Source: Shewanella colwelliana ATCC 39565 (GTDB taxonomy: Bacteria > Pseudomonadota > Gammaproteobacteria > Enterobacterales > Shewanellaceae). Taken from it: a stretch of DNA of 35,812 bases. Of the stretch, positions 19,078 to 25,815 are shown piece by piece. The notes below the pieces were generated by a model. It saw only the letters and a program-made list of their open reading frames with translations, did not search any database and had not been told where the DNA came from. The first letter of the stretch is position 1, and every line of letters starts with the position of its first letter. A program made the translations under genes and the position numbers. The stretch spans positions 6,915 to 42,726 of the forward strand of contig NZ_JAEC01000036.1 in the NCBI RefSeq assembly GCF_000518705.1. Direction: 5' to 3'.

Positions 19078-19821
19078 TTAGAAAACTAATTCAACACCCG
19101 CGAAGTAACCTTTGAACTGGCTATTTGCCGTAATACCGTCAAAGTTATTCACATCAAATTTAAAATCACGGTACCCAACACGTAATTTAGTGTCTAACGC
19201 TACACCATCAAACGCCCAACCTAGACCAACAGAGTAGTCATAAACACTGCTCTCATCGATACCTAGCATCACATCGGCAAAACCGTATAAACCAAGCCCT
19301 GGAATGCCCACTTCAGCATTTGCGTATGCCATGACCACACCACTGCTTAAATCTTTCTGTTCTGGGTGTCCAGCATCGGCAACGCGATATGAACCATGCA
19401 TCTTCTTATATGCAGCACCTAAATCTAAGGCAACCATGTCATTATCAAGCAATTCGTAATAAAGCACGAAATCTGTGTTGCTTAAATTGGTAGCGGTAGT
19501 GACATCGCCACTAAAGGTATGATCACCAAATGCCCAATCACCAGACAATGTGGCATCGCCCGTCGCATCTAACCGGTTTTCACGGATTTTGAGGTTGGGC
19601 ACCAAAGGAATTGGATGCTCTACAGCAACCCAAAAACTACCTTGTGACGAAGAACTGTAATCAAAATCTTGCTGAGTTTGACCACGCCGAGCAAAAGTAC
19701 CACTGGTATCCGCCTGCCAATAGTCGCCACCGACTTTAAAACCCACCAGCGTCGCTGCTTGTGCCGATGTCGCGATTAGCGAGCCAAATAGTGCACATGC
19801 AAGTATTGTTTTTTTCATCAT
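19078..19821 (-). CDS. Outer-membrane beta-barrel protein (TIGR04219-like)
   Basis: A 247-residue exported protein with signal peptide MKKTILACALFGSLIATSAQA. It has alternating amphipathic strands and a C-terminal Phe (AGVELVF), as expected for an outer-membrane barrel. The segment EHPIPLVPNLKIRENRLDATG resembles the TIGR04219 barrel family, whose function I do not know. It starts immediately after the DUF2333 stop (TAAATGATG). The second ATG (19818) has the better spacing from AAGG. It is the last gene of the unit PCuAC-DUF2333-barrel. Confidence 0.75.
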   Translation of the reverse strand: MMKKTILACALFGSLIATSAQAATLVGFKVGGDYWQADTSGTFARRGQTQQDFDYSSSSQGSFWVAVEHPIPLVPNLKIRENRLDATGDATLSGDWAFGDHTFSGDVTTATNLSNTDFVLYYELLDNDMVALDLGAAYKKMHGSYRVADAGHPEQKDLSSGVVMAYANAEVGIPGLGLYGFADVMLGIDESSVYDYSVGLGWAFDGVALDTKLRVGYRDFKFDVNNFDGITANSQFKGYFAGVELVF

Positions 19822-20793
19822 TTAACCTTGAGTCAATAAGTTAGTTAGATCAATTACCGCGGCATTTGCGCGGGATACATAATTGGCCATCACTAAAGAG
19901 TGATTGGCGACTATGCCGAACCCCGAACCATTTAAGATCATTGGGCTCCACACAGGTTGCTGAGTTTCCTCCAGCTCACGAATGATCTGCTGCAGGCTAA
20001 CTTCGGCATTTTTCTTTTTAAGCACATCGGCAAAATCAATTTCAATGGCCTTCATGAAATTGAGCAATGCCCAAGTCGCACCACGAGTTTCATAAAATAC
20101 GTCATCAATTTTCCACCAACTGGTTTTTATCTGCTGGCTAGCAAAGTTAGGTGTCGATTGGCTGGCCTCGCTGTCGCCCGCCAAATCGGTATTCAAACGC
20201 TCCTGCCCCACACTTGCTGACAAGCGCTGCGACATACTCCCTAAGCGTTTTTGCACCTCTTTCAGCCACTCATTGAGGTTATCCGCACGCGCATAAAACT
20301 GTGCATCAGGGTTATTGCTGTCGGACATTCTAGCCCTATACAACTTCAATAACTTTACCGCATCGCGATATTCGCCTTCCGCGCTAGGCACTAACCAGCT
20401 AGTGTGCTCAATATTAAGTTTTGAATGCGCCGCCAATAGATCTTTGTCGGCTGTAGATTGTGACTGAGAGCGACTGAACTCTTTACGCATAATCAAAGCT
20501 AGATCGCGCGCTTGCTCAATCGCACCAAATTCGAAAGCGGGCATGTTATCCATAAAGAGTGATGGTGGCATAATATCATTTGATAGCCAGCCACCATTTT
20601 TATCCAGCAAGGTTTCTACTGTCTCAATCAATGATGTGGTCGTCGCATAGCCCACAACGTTATGGCCTGTTTCACTGTTTAACTGGTGCGGCGGAATGAC
20701 ATCAGGCTCCACACTCCACCAAACGCCAATAAAATAGCCAATTAAAACCAGAATCGCAGCAAGCATGCCGCCTCTTTTCCATGTTATCTGCAT
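19822..20793 (-). CDS. DUF2333 family membrane-anchored protein
   Basis: A 323-residue protein with one N-terminal transmembrane segment (about residues 8-27, GGMLAAILVLIGYFIGVWW). A large helical periplasmic domain rich in charged residues follows. The pattern GYATTTSLIETVETLLDKNGGWLSND and the later RGATWALLNFMKAIEIDF match what I recall of DUF2333, which has no assigned function. The ATG follows AAGGAACAATAGGT, overlapping the 12-bp gap after the PCuAC gene, so the genes are co-transcribed. Confidence 0.75.
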   Translation of the reverse strand: MQITWKRGGMLAAILVLIGYFIGVWWSVEPDVIPPHQLNSETGHNVVGYATTTSLIETVETLLDKNGGWLSNDIMPPSLFMDNMPAFEFGAIEQARDLALIMRKEFSRSQSQSTADKDLLAAHSKLNIEHTSWLVPSAEGEYRDAVKLLKLYRARMSDSNNPDAQFYARADNLNEWLKEVQKRLGSMSQRLSASVGQERLNTDLAGDSEASQSTPNFASQQIKTSWWKIDDVFYETRGATWALLNFMKAIEIDFADVLKKKNAEVSLQQIIRELEETQQPVWSPMILNGSGFGIVANHSLVMANYVSRANAAVIDLTNLLTQG

Positions 20794-20805
20794 ACCTATT
20801 GTTCC

Positions 20806-21273
20806 TTAGTGATGATGGTGGTGTTCACCACCATCTTGGTTAGCCAACTCTTGTTTACTCACCATTAAACTGATCGTCTGCTTAGTACCGTTGTCAAACG
20901 TCAGGGTTAAATCAACGCTTTCTCCAACAACTAACGGTTTTTTCAAGCCCAGCAACATAATGTGGTCGCCAGAAGGAGCGAGCGTTAAATGACCGTGCTC
21001 CTCTAGGTTAAAGCTCGATTGCTGACGCATTTTAACCACACCATTCTCTTCAACTAGCGTGTGCAGTTGTGCCTCGTTTGCGACATCTGTTGTCACTGCA
21101 ACCAATTTCACCGCTGGGCCATGATTCATCAAATTAAAATAAGCAGCGGTATTGGGCACACTTGGCGGCATTGCTCGAACATAGCCATCAACCAGCATCA
21201 CATTTGCCAAAACTGAAAATGAAGTGCATGATAGCAACACTAAATTAAACGCATGTTTGAAAATATGTTTCAA
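20806..21273 (-). CDS. PCu(A)C-type periplasmic copper chaperone with His tail
   Basis: A periplasmic Cu(I) carrier that supplies copper to cytochrome oxidase assembly in known relatives. The copper site H-X10-M-X21-H-X-M is exact: His71, Met82, His104, Met106. The signal peptide covers about residues 1-23 (ending VLA). The protein ends in GGEHHHHH, a natural five-His tail that adds a metal site. The start is TTG, chosen because AAGGAG lies 9 bp upstream. It is first of a three-gene unit with DUF2333 and a barrel protein. It is divergent from the isomerase-like gene, 50 bp apart. Confidence 0.92.
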   Translation of the reverse strand: MKHIFKHAFNLVLLSCTSFSVLANVMLVDGYVRAMPPSVPNTAAYFNLMNHGPAVKLVAVTTDVANEAQLHTLVEENGVVKMRQQSSFNLEEHGHLTLAPSGDHIMLLGLKKPLVVGESVDLTLTFDNGTKQTISLMVSKQELANQDGGEHHHHH

Positions 21274-21323
21274 TGTCTTAAACTCCTTTTTATCTCATTT
21301 AGCCAAATAAGGAATATTGACCT

Positions 21324-22061
21324 ATGAGTACCGTTCAAATTCAGGATGAGCAGGGCGTTCGTATCATCACAATCAATCGCCCAGAAAAACGCAATGCGCT
21401 TAGCCTCGAAATGTACACTCAACTCACAGAATACCTTATCCAAGGGGAGTCCGACAACGGAATTAACGCCTTTATGATTAAAGGCCAAAATGATTGTTTC
21501 ACCTCTGGTAATGATGTTGCTGACTTTTTAAAAAATAGTGACTTAGGACCAGAACATCCCGCGTTTACTTTTCTATTTACCCTACTGGATCTAAAAAAAC
21601 CTGTCGTCGCAGCAGTCACTGGACCAGCGGTGGGCATAGGCACGACTTTGTTACTGCATTGCGATCTTGTTTACGCTGATAATAAGGCTAAATTCCAACT
21701 GCCTTTTGTCAACTTAGCCTTGGTCCCTGAAGCTGGAGCGAGCTTGCTACTTCCTAGGTTAATGGGCCAACAGAAAGCCGCCGAACTGCTACTTTTAGGT
21801 GAGTCCTTTGACGCAGCTAAAGCGCATACCCTTAATATCATTAATGCGGTTGTTGACTCAGAGAACCTGATTGAATTCTCGTTATCTCAAGCAATTAAAT
21901 TGGCGAGCAAACCCCCTCAGGCACTACAAGCAAGCAGGCAATTAATGCGTGATGACATCGAAGTCGTGAGGGCGCAAATGCAAAAAGAGTTAAAGCAGTT
22001 TGCCATTAGGTTACAAAGTGACGAGGCGAAGGCACAATTTAGAGCCTTTCTGAGTAAATAA
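21324..22061 (+). CDS. Crotonase-superfamily enoyl-CoA isomerase/hydratase
   Basis: A 245-residue acyl-CoA enzyme of the crotonase fold. The two oxyanion-hole segments are CFTSGNDV (59-66) and GPAVGIGTT (100-108). The two glutamates of true hydratases are absent: the GGGCE position reads GIGTT and the PE position reads LPF. Instead Glu136 in LVPEAGAS sits where the single catalytic Glu of delta3-delta2-enoyl-CoA isomerases (VPEGCSS type) lies. An isomerase acting on unsaturated fatty acids in beta-oxidation is therefore more likely than a hydratase. The ATG follows AATAAGGAATATT. Confidence 0.85.
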   Translation: MSTVQIQDEQGVRIITINRPEKRNALSLEMYTQLTEYLIQGESDNGINAFMIKGQNDCFTSGNDVADFLKNSDLGPEHPAFTFLFTLLDLKKPVVAAVTGPAVGIGTTLLLHCDLVYADNKAKFQLPFVNLALVPEAGASLLLPRLMGQQKAAELLLLGESFDAAKAHTLNIINAVVDSENLIEFSLSQAIKLASKPPQALQASRQLMRDDIEVVRAQMQKELKQFAIRLQSDEAKAQFRAFLSK

Positions 22062-22097
22062 CGCTTAACGGCTAGTCGAAGAGAGTATGAATAACGG

Positions 22098-22469
22098 CTA
22101 GTCTAACTGACTAGCTTGGCCTATGCCCCATGCGGCAATGAGCAATAATAAAATCGGCCAAATTAAAGAGAAACCTAAAAACATCATGATAATGGCGATA
22201 AGCACGCACACTGATGCAACAACCGCGATGACACTAAATGCCAATGTAACCCAAACTAAAATGCTAAACAGTACCGCGCAGGTCAATGCGGTAGCCCAAA
22301 GTCCGATATCCATCCATTGCAAAGACTCAAGGCTAATGTAAAAAAATGAATGCTCGAGATAGTTAGCGAGAAAGAGCACCAATACACCCACTGTCACGAT
22401 TCCTGCTGCAGCGACCGTAATATCGAGTAAGCGCTGACTCAATGAAACTCCTTTGCCAGTGTTTGTCAT
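22098..22469 (-). CDS. Small polytopic membrane protein in the PspC cluster
   Basis: A 123-residue, very hydrophobic protein with about four predicted membrane helices: roughly residues 14-37, 52-70, 72-93 and 95-118. There is only a short polar N-terminus and a short C-terminal tail (GQASQLD). I do not recognise the family. The stop of pspC lies 6 bp upstream of the ATG; a GTG just before the ATG is an alternative start. It is last in the four-gene minus-strand cluster headed by the sigma-54-like promoter. No catalytic motif is seen. Confidence 0.75.
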   Translation of the reverse strand: MTNTGKGVSLSQRLLDITVAAAGIVTVGVLVLFLANYLEHSFFYISLESLQWMDIGLWATALTCAVLFSILVWVTLAFSVIAVVASVCVLIAIIMMFLGFSLIWPILLLLIAAWGIGQASQLD

Positions 22470-22475
22470 CACAGA

Positions 22476-22682
22476 CTAAATTTCCCGTTGCCATTTTGGC
22501 AGTACCAACGCCAATACAAAATAAACTAATAGTCCCATCGCAGGGTTCATCGCCACGGCAAGCGCCCACACAACACGAGTCCATAAACATGACCAATCAA
22601 ACTTATCGGCGGTCATGGCAGCGACACCACATACCATTCTTCTTGGACGTTTTAAGCGAGTAACTAGATCATCAATGTTCAT
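22476..22682 (-). CDS. pspC: PspC-domain membrane protein
   Basis: A minimal PspC domain of 68 residues. KRPRRMVCGVAA (11-22) is the domain's opening signature. The helix TRVVWALAVAMNPAMGLLVYFVLALVLP (35-62) is the PspC membrane segment. E. coli PspC is longer and has an additional C-terminal periplasmic leucine-zipper part that is missing here. The start is the ATG preceded by TTGGAG at 7 bp; a TTG further upstream would add nine residues. Known PspC proteins sense inner-membrane stress and bind PspA, but no pspA or pspB is adjacent. Confidence 0.85.
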   Translation of the reverse strand: MNIDDLVTRLKRPRRMVCGVAAMTADKFDWSCLWTRVVWALAVAMNPAMGLLVYFVLALVLPKWQREI

Positions 22683-22750
22683 TTCAAACTCCAACTTTTG
22701 CCTCGTCAATTAAGATATAAGGCGTAAAACTCATTGAGCTCGGCATCTTG

Positions 22751-22849
22751 TTAGATAACTTTGTGCCATCTAAAGCTACAGACGACCGCCGCACATAATG
22801 CAAAGCTCAACACGGGTAAAAACAATAACGCTGCAAGTTCAAACATCAT
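22751..22849 (-). CDS. 32-residue membrane peptide in the PspC cluster
   Basis: A short open frame beginning with two ATGs, encoding MMFELAALLFLPVLSFALCA and then a further 12 residues ending RWHKVI. It is a single hydrophobic helix with an acidic N-terminal residue and a basic C-terminal end. The ribosome site AAGGA lies at the end of the preceding gene, with spacing of about 9 bases. The start is 5 bp after that gene's stop, the usual operon spacing. It contains two cysteines in the helix. No family is recognised; reality rests on the ribosome site, spacing and clean TM character. Confidence 0.6.
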   Translation of the reverse strand: MMFELAALLFLPVLSFALCAAVVCSFRWHKVI

Positions 22850-22854
22850 TACTG

Positions 22855-23148
22855 TTATTCCTTAACCATTGCACTGGTAATCACTGTCTCGTCGTTTTGA
22901 TTAGACGCTTCGGCAACACTCAAGGCCTGCTGCTCAACGCTGCTATCAAATAGTGACTCCGACAACTGCGCCTGAACCGAAAGGCTTAACTCTCTTTGCG
23001 CAACAGTCATCATCTCTTGCATCTGAGCCGAAATGTTACGTTCTAACGTTGCGCTAATATTCGTAGGGATAAAGTCATCTGCCGTTGCAGAGAAGCTTGC
23101 GCCAACGAGCAATGAAGCGATTAGTGATACTTTAGTTAGCTTGTTCAT
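22855..23148 (-). CDS. Small exported protein heading the PspC cluster
   Basis: A 97-residue protein starting at the ATG that follows AAGGAAG. The signal peptide is MNKLTKVSLIASLLVGASFS followed by ATA. The mature part of about 75 residues is mostly helical and acidic, with heptad-like stretches (MQEMMTVAQRELSLSVQAQL). It lacks cysteines and a lipobox, so it should be soluble in the periplasm. An upstream in-frame ATG would overlap the promoter and is rejected as start. It is the first gene after the sigma-54-like promoter. Function unknown. Confidence 0.8.
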   Translation of the reverse strand: MNKLTKVSLIASLLVGASFSATADDFIPTNISATLERNISAQMQEMMTVAQRELSLSVQAQLSESLFDSSVEQQALSVAEASNQNDETVITSAMVKE

Positions 23149-23188
23149 GATGTCTTCCTTTTCATATTGATTGTGACAAGTAAGATAA

Positions 23189-23205
23189 TACAAAGGGTGT
23201 GCCAA
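23189..23205 (-). promoter_or_regulatory. Sigma-54-type promoter of the PspC cluster
   Basis: On the minus strand this reads TTGGCACACCCTTTGTA. Against the consensus TTGGCACG-N4-TTGCW, the -24 element TTGGCAC is perfect and the spacing is right. The -12 element reads TTGTA, with T for C. Transcription would begin near 23178, leaving a leader of about 30 nt containing the ribosome site AAGGAAG before the ATG at 23148. Confidence 0.75.
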
Positions 23206-23221
23206 CTTTTTTAAATACAGA

Positions 23222-23234
23222 TAAGATATTGTTT
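23222..23234 (-). promoter_or_regulatory. IHF-like site near -50 of the sigma-54 promoter
   Basis: The minus strand reads AAACAATATCTTA, which differs from the IHF consensus WATCAANNNNTTR at one defined position. It is centred about 50 bp upstream of the predicted start, between the promoter and the ATAGCGA repeats, where IHF bends DNA in many sigma-54 systems. It also lies in AT-rich sequence, so chance resemblance is possible. Confidence 0.5.
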
Positions 23235-23257
23235 TAATGATATAAAAACAGAATATG

Positions 23258-23306
23258 ATAGCGATAAGGAGAAATCGTTCGATGTAGCACGGGAACTAAA
23301 TAGCGA
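23258..23306 (-). promoter_or_regulatory. Two phased ATAGCGA repeats, candidate activator sites
   Basis: ATAGCGA occurs at 23258-23264 and 23300-23306, 42 bp apart, which is four helical turns. From the predicted start near 23178 they sit at about -83 and -125. PspF binds two upstream sites in this distance range at E. coli pspA (established knowledge, from memory). The flanks of the second copy (AATAGTGAAACTCGCTATT on the minus strand) form an imperfect inverted repeat. Confidence 0.5.
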
Positions 23307-23365
23307 GTTTCACTATTGGCTGGTTAAATTCACTAACTCGCAGTAAGACGCTGAAGAACAGACAA

Positions 23366-23395
23366 TAAAAAAGCCTCCATTTAATATGGAGGCTT
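23366..23395 (-). terminator. Terminator of dusA
   Basis: On the minus strand, AAGCCTCCAT (complement of 23386-23395), loop ATTAA, then ATGGAGGCTT followed by TTTTATTG. The perfect 10-bp stem with a T-run ends dusA 34 bp after its stop. It separates dusA from the PspC cluster, supporting an independent promoter for the latter. Confidence 0.88.
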
Positions 23396-23428
23396 ACCTA
23401 AAAAACAACTATTTAATTGAATTATATA

Positions 23429-24418
23429 TTATTTTAAATCCATACTCGCCCGAGCTTGGTGTAGTACTTCGATACCTGCGCCAGGCTTATGTGCATTTTC
23501 ACTGACATAACGTCGCCATGCGCGTGACCCCACCTCACCTTGGTACAGCCCAGTAATATGCCGAGTGATATGGTTTAGTCGTCCACCATCTTGTAAATGT
23601 TTCTCTATATAAGGAATCATTTTCTCCAAAACAGCATCTCGACTCAAAACAGGTTTGTCTTCACCACATAACCGTTGATCGACCTGTGCCAGCATGTAAG
23701 GGTTTTGGTAAGCTTCTCGTCCAACCATCACACCATCAACATGCGCTAAGTGCTCCGCGCACTGGGTTAAGGTCTTAACACCACCGTTGAGCGAAAGGTT
23801 CAAGTGCGGGTAATCCCGCTTCAATTGGTAGACTCGAGGATAATCTAACTCCGGGATTTCGCGATTCTCTTTTGGACTAAGACCTTGTAGCCACGCCTTT
23901 CTAGCGTGGATGATAAAAGTATCGCAGCCAGCTGCACTCACAGTATCGATGAACTGAGTTAGAAACTCGTAGCTATCTTGCTCGTCAATACCAATACGTG
24001 TCTTCACGGTGACAGGAATATCGACCACAGCTCGCATCGCCTCGACACATTGAGCAACCAGTTCTGGCTCAGCCATTAAACAAGCACCAAAGCGACCATT
24101 TTGAACACGATCCGATGGGCAGCCTACGTTGAGATTTATCTCATCATAGCCACGCTCAGCCGCCAGCTTAGCGCACGTTGCTAAATCAACGGCATTAGAC
24201 CCGCCTAACTGAAGCGCTAACGGGTGCTCCTCATCGTTATAGGCCAAATAATCACCTTTACCGTGGATTATCGCCCCGGTCGTCACCATCTCGGTATATA
24301 GCAAAGCTTGCGCCGACATCAGCCGCGCAAAATAGCGATAATGCCTGTCAGTCCAATCCAGCATAGGGGCAATTGAAAAGGTGCGATTAATAGTTGATGG
24401 CATGGTATTTAACGACAT
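23429..24418 (-). CDS. dusA: tRNA-dihydrouridine(20/20a) synthase
   Basis: Flavin enzyme that reduces uridines 20 and 20a in the tRNA D-loop. The N-terminal FMN-barrel signature is [17 protein letters not shown], which is specific for DusA rather than DusB or DusC. The catalytic cysteine is Cys100 in [19 protein letters not shown]. Other FMN contacts include LQLGG and VKTRIG. The 329-residue length is normal. Two starts are possible: ATG at 24418 and MPSTINRTF at 24403. Neither has a good ribosome site. It is transcribed alone and divergent from the SRAP gene. Confidence 0.96.
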   Translation of the reverse strand: MSLNTMPSTINRTFSIAPMLDWTDRHYRYFARLMSAQALLYTEMVTTGAIIHGKGDYLAYNDEEHPLALQLGGSNAVDLATCAKLAAERGYDEINLNVGCPSDRVQNGRFGACLMAEPELVAQCVEAMRAVVDIPVTVKTRIGIDEQDSYEFLTQFIDTVSAAGCDTFIIHARKAWLQGLSPKENREIPELDYPRVYQLKRDYPHLNLSLNGGVKTLTQCAEHLAHVDGVMVGREAYQNPYMLAQVDQRLCGEDKPVLSRDAVLEKMIPYIEKHLQDGGRLNHITRHITGLYQGEVGSRAWRRYVSENAHKPGAGIEVLHQARASMDLK

Positions 24419-24591
24419 AAAAAAGAGTAACCCATAGTTTAGCAGCCCTCACTCTAGAGGTGGCCGCGCATTTTACACTGGTCGCTGAACAATTGCACAG
24501 GTTTGCACAATCAATAGCGTGGCCAATGCCTCAAACTCACATTTTCAGGCTATGATAGATTCACCCCTTAACGACTGAAACGGAGCCCATG

Positions 24592-25191
24592 ATGTGTGGT
24601 CGCCTCAATATCATTGCCGATCCACTCAATCAATGGGTCAGTGATGCGCTTGGATTAACCTTTGCCTCGCAGCAACAACTGGATCTCCATCCAACTCAGT
24701 CTTTAGACATAGTAACCTTAGAAGAAGGCCTAATGCACCAGCGCAGCGCAACATGGGGGATTAAGCCATCGTGGTCCAAAGCGCTAATCATCAATGCGCA
24801 GCAAGAGACCGCAGCGCACAAAAAAACCTTCGCAAAGGCCTATAAAACTGCGCGTTGTATCATTCCCTGTTCGGGCTGGTACGAGTGGTCTTCTGGTACA
24901 AACACAGCCAAACAAAAGTATCTATTTCGTCATGTATCAGATAGGCCACTATTCATGGCTGGCATACAGTTTTTCAATGAATCGGCCAACCGACAGGTCG
25001 TTACACTAACCACCTCCGCGAATCAACTTTGCGCTGACTACCACCCTAGAATGCCGTTTCTTCTCCCCAGTAAATGGGTACCACATTGGCTTAGCGCTAA
25101 TGATACACAGCAATCAAATTTCAACGATTTCATGGGTGGCTGGCTTAGAGTAGATGCGATAGCAGCATCACAAATATCAAATGTAACATAG
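24592..25191 (+). CDS. SRAP (HMCES/YedK-type) abasic-site DNA-protein crosslinking protein
   Basis: Binds abasic sites in single-stranded DNA and shields them through a covalent link from its N-terminal cysteine. I place the start at the second of two adjacent ATGs so that Cys is residue 2, as the chemistry demands after Met removal; the GGAG ribosome site is then 6 bp away rather than 3. Conserved residues visible are Cys2 (MCGR), Asn68, Glu98 (SGWYEW) and His151 (YHPRMPFLL). At 199 residues it is slightly short. A weak LexA-like CTGA-N8-ACAG lies at 24485-24500. Confidence 0.92.
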   Translation: MCGRLNIIADPLNQWVSDALGLTFASQQQLDLHPTQSLDIVTLEEGLMHQRSATWGIKPSWSKALIINAQQETAAHKKTFAKAYKTARCIIPCSGWYEWSSGTNTAKQKYLFRHVSDRPLFMAGIQFFNESANRQVVTLTTSANQLCADYHPRMPFLLPSKWVPHWLSANDTQQSNFNDFMGGWLRVDAIAASQISNVT

Positions 25192-25212
25192 AGTTAGTAT
25201 AAAAAGTTATGC

Positions 25213-25242
25213 TTAACCTTCTATTATCTATGCTAAGGTTAA
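25213..25242. repeat. Inverted repeat upstream of cheX
   Basis: TTAACCTT (25213-25220) and AAGGTTAA (25235-25242) are perfect complements separated by 14 bases, with no T-run. The half-site resembles that of the inverted repeat at 15436-15461 (TTAACCTA/TAGGTTAA). It may be an operator for cheX or a weak terminator for the SRAP gene. Confidence 0.45.
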
Positions 25243-25322
25243 TGATGATAATTCAAGCTATAAGATAAAACTTCACCTAAGCTTATATAACGCTTAACGT
25301 CAGAAATGGAGCCTAACGTCAG

Positions 25323-25787
25323 ATGAATGTTAACTTTATCAACCCTTTTTTGGAGTCTTTGCTCAACGTATTGCAAACCATGGCAAATATGAGCCTAACC
25401 CCAGGTAAACCTAACCTGAAAAAAGATAACTTAGCCAAGGGAGACGTGTCTGGCTTAATTGGCATGGTTGGGCCTCAGACCAAGGGGTCACTGTCGATCA
25501 CCTTTGAAGAACCACTCATCCTTGAAATAATGAATAGTATGCTCGGTGAAAAGCCCAGCAGCATCAATGAAGAAGTAACTGACTTAGTTGGTGAAATAAC
25601 CAATATGGTCACTGGTGGTGCAAAAAACCTTTTGGGTGATAAAGGTTACGAATTTGAAATGGCTACGCCTATCGTCGTCTCAGGAAAAGGTCATACAATC
25701 GCACATAAATCTGATGGCAAAAAAATCATCATGCCGTTCACCAGCAACTGGGGAAATGCCTATATCGAGATCTGCTTCGAAAGCTGA
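25323..25787 (+). CDS. cheX: CheX-type chemotaxis phosphatase
   Basis: A CheC/CheX/FliY-fold protein of 154 residues. In known members CheX removes the phosphate from CheY-P. The single catalytic helix carries Glu91 and Asn94 (GEITNMVTGGAKNLL), the E-x-x-N pair of the family. The surrounding fold features GSLSITFEEPLILEIMNSMLG and the C-terminal strand NAYIEICFES fit. No chemotaxis or flagellar genes are nearby, so it may work on a different response regulator. The ATG has GGAG 11 bp upstream, a rather long gap. A direct repeat TAACGTCAG precedes the start at 25295 and 25314. Confidence 0.88.
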   Translation: MNVNFINPFLESLLNVLQTMANMSLTPGKPNLKKDNLAKGDVSGLIGMVGPQTKGSLSITFEEPLILEIMNSMLGEKPSSINEEVTDLVGEITNMVTGGAKNLLGDKGYEFEMATPIVVSGKGHTIAHKSDGKKIIMPFTSNWGNAYIEICFES

Positions 25788-25792
25788 TCAGA

Positions 25793-25815
25793 CGTTAGCC
25801 CTGCGGGGCTAGAAC
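25793..25815. repeat. Hairpin between converging cheX and the Omp85-like gene
   Basis: CGTTAGCCC and GGGCTA-g-AACG pair over a TGCG loop with one bulged base. There is no T-run, so it is a poor intrinsic terminator. It overlaps the last codons of the minus-strand gene. The GGGCTAGAACGG part recurs in related form at 32141-32161. Confidence 0.5.

Noticed and set aside
22066..22114. 12-bp direct repeat TAACGGCTAGTC and a GCTAGTC/GACTAGC hairpin between converging genes, considered as a terminator
   Set aside because: No T-run on either strand and the stem overlaps the end of the minus-strand gene; recorded only as a minor repeat.
23149..23205. 19-codon upstream extension of the exported protein in the PspC cluster
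   Set aside because: It would start inside the sigma-54-like element and would bury the signal peptide; the ATG at 23148 follows AAGGAAG.
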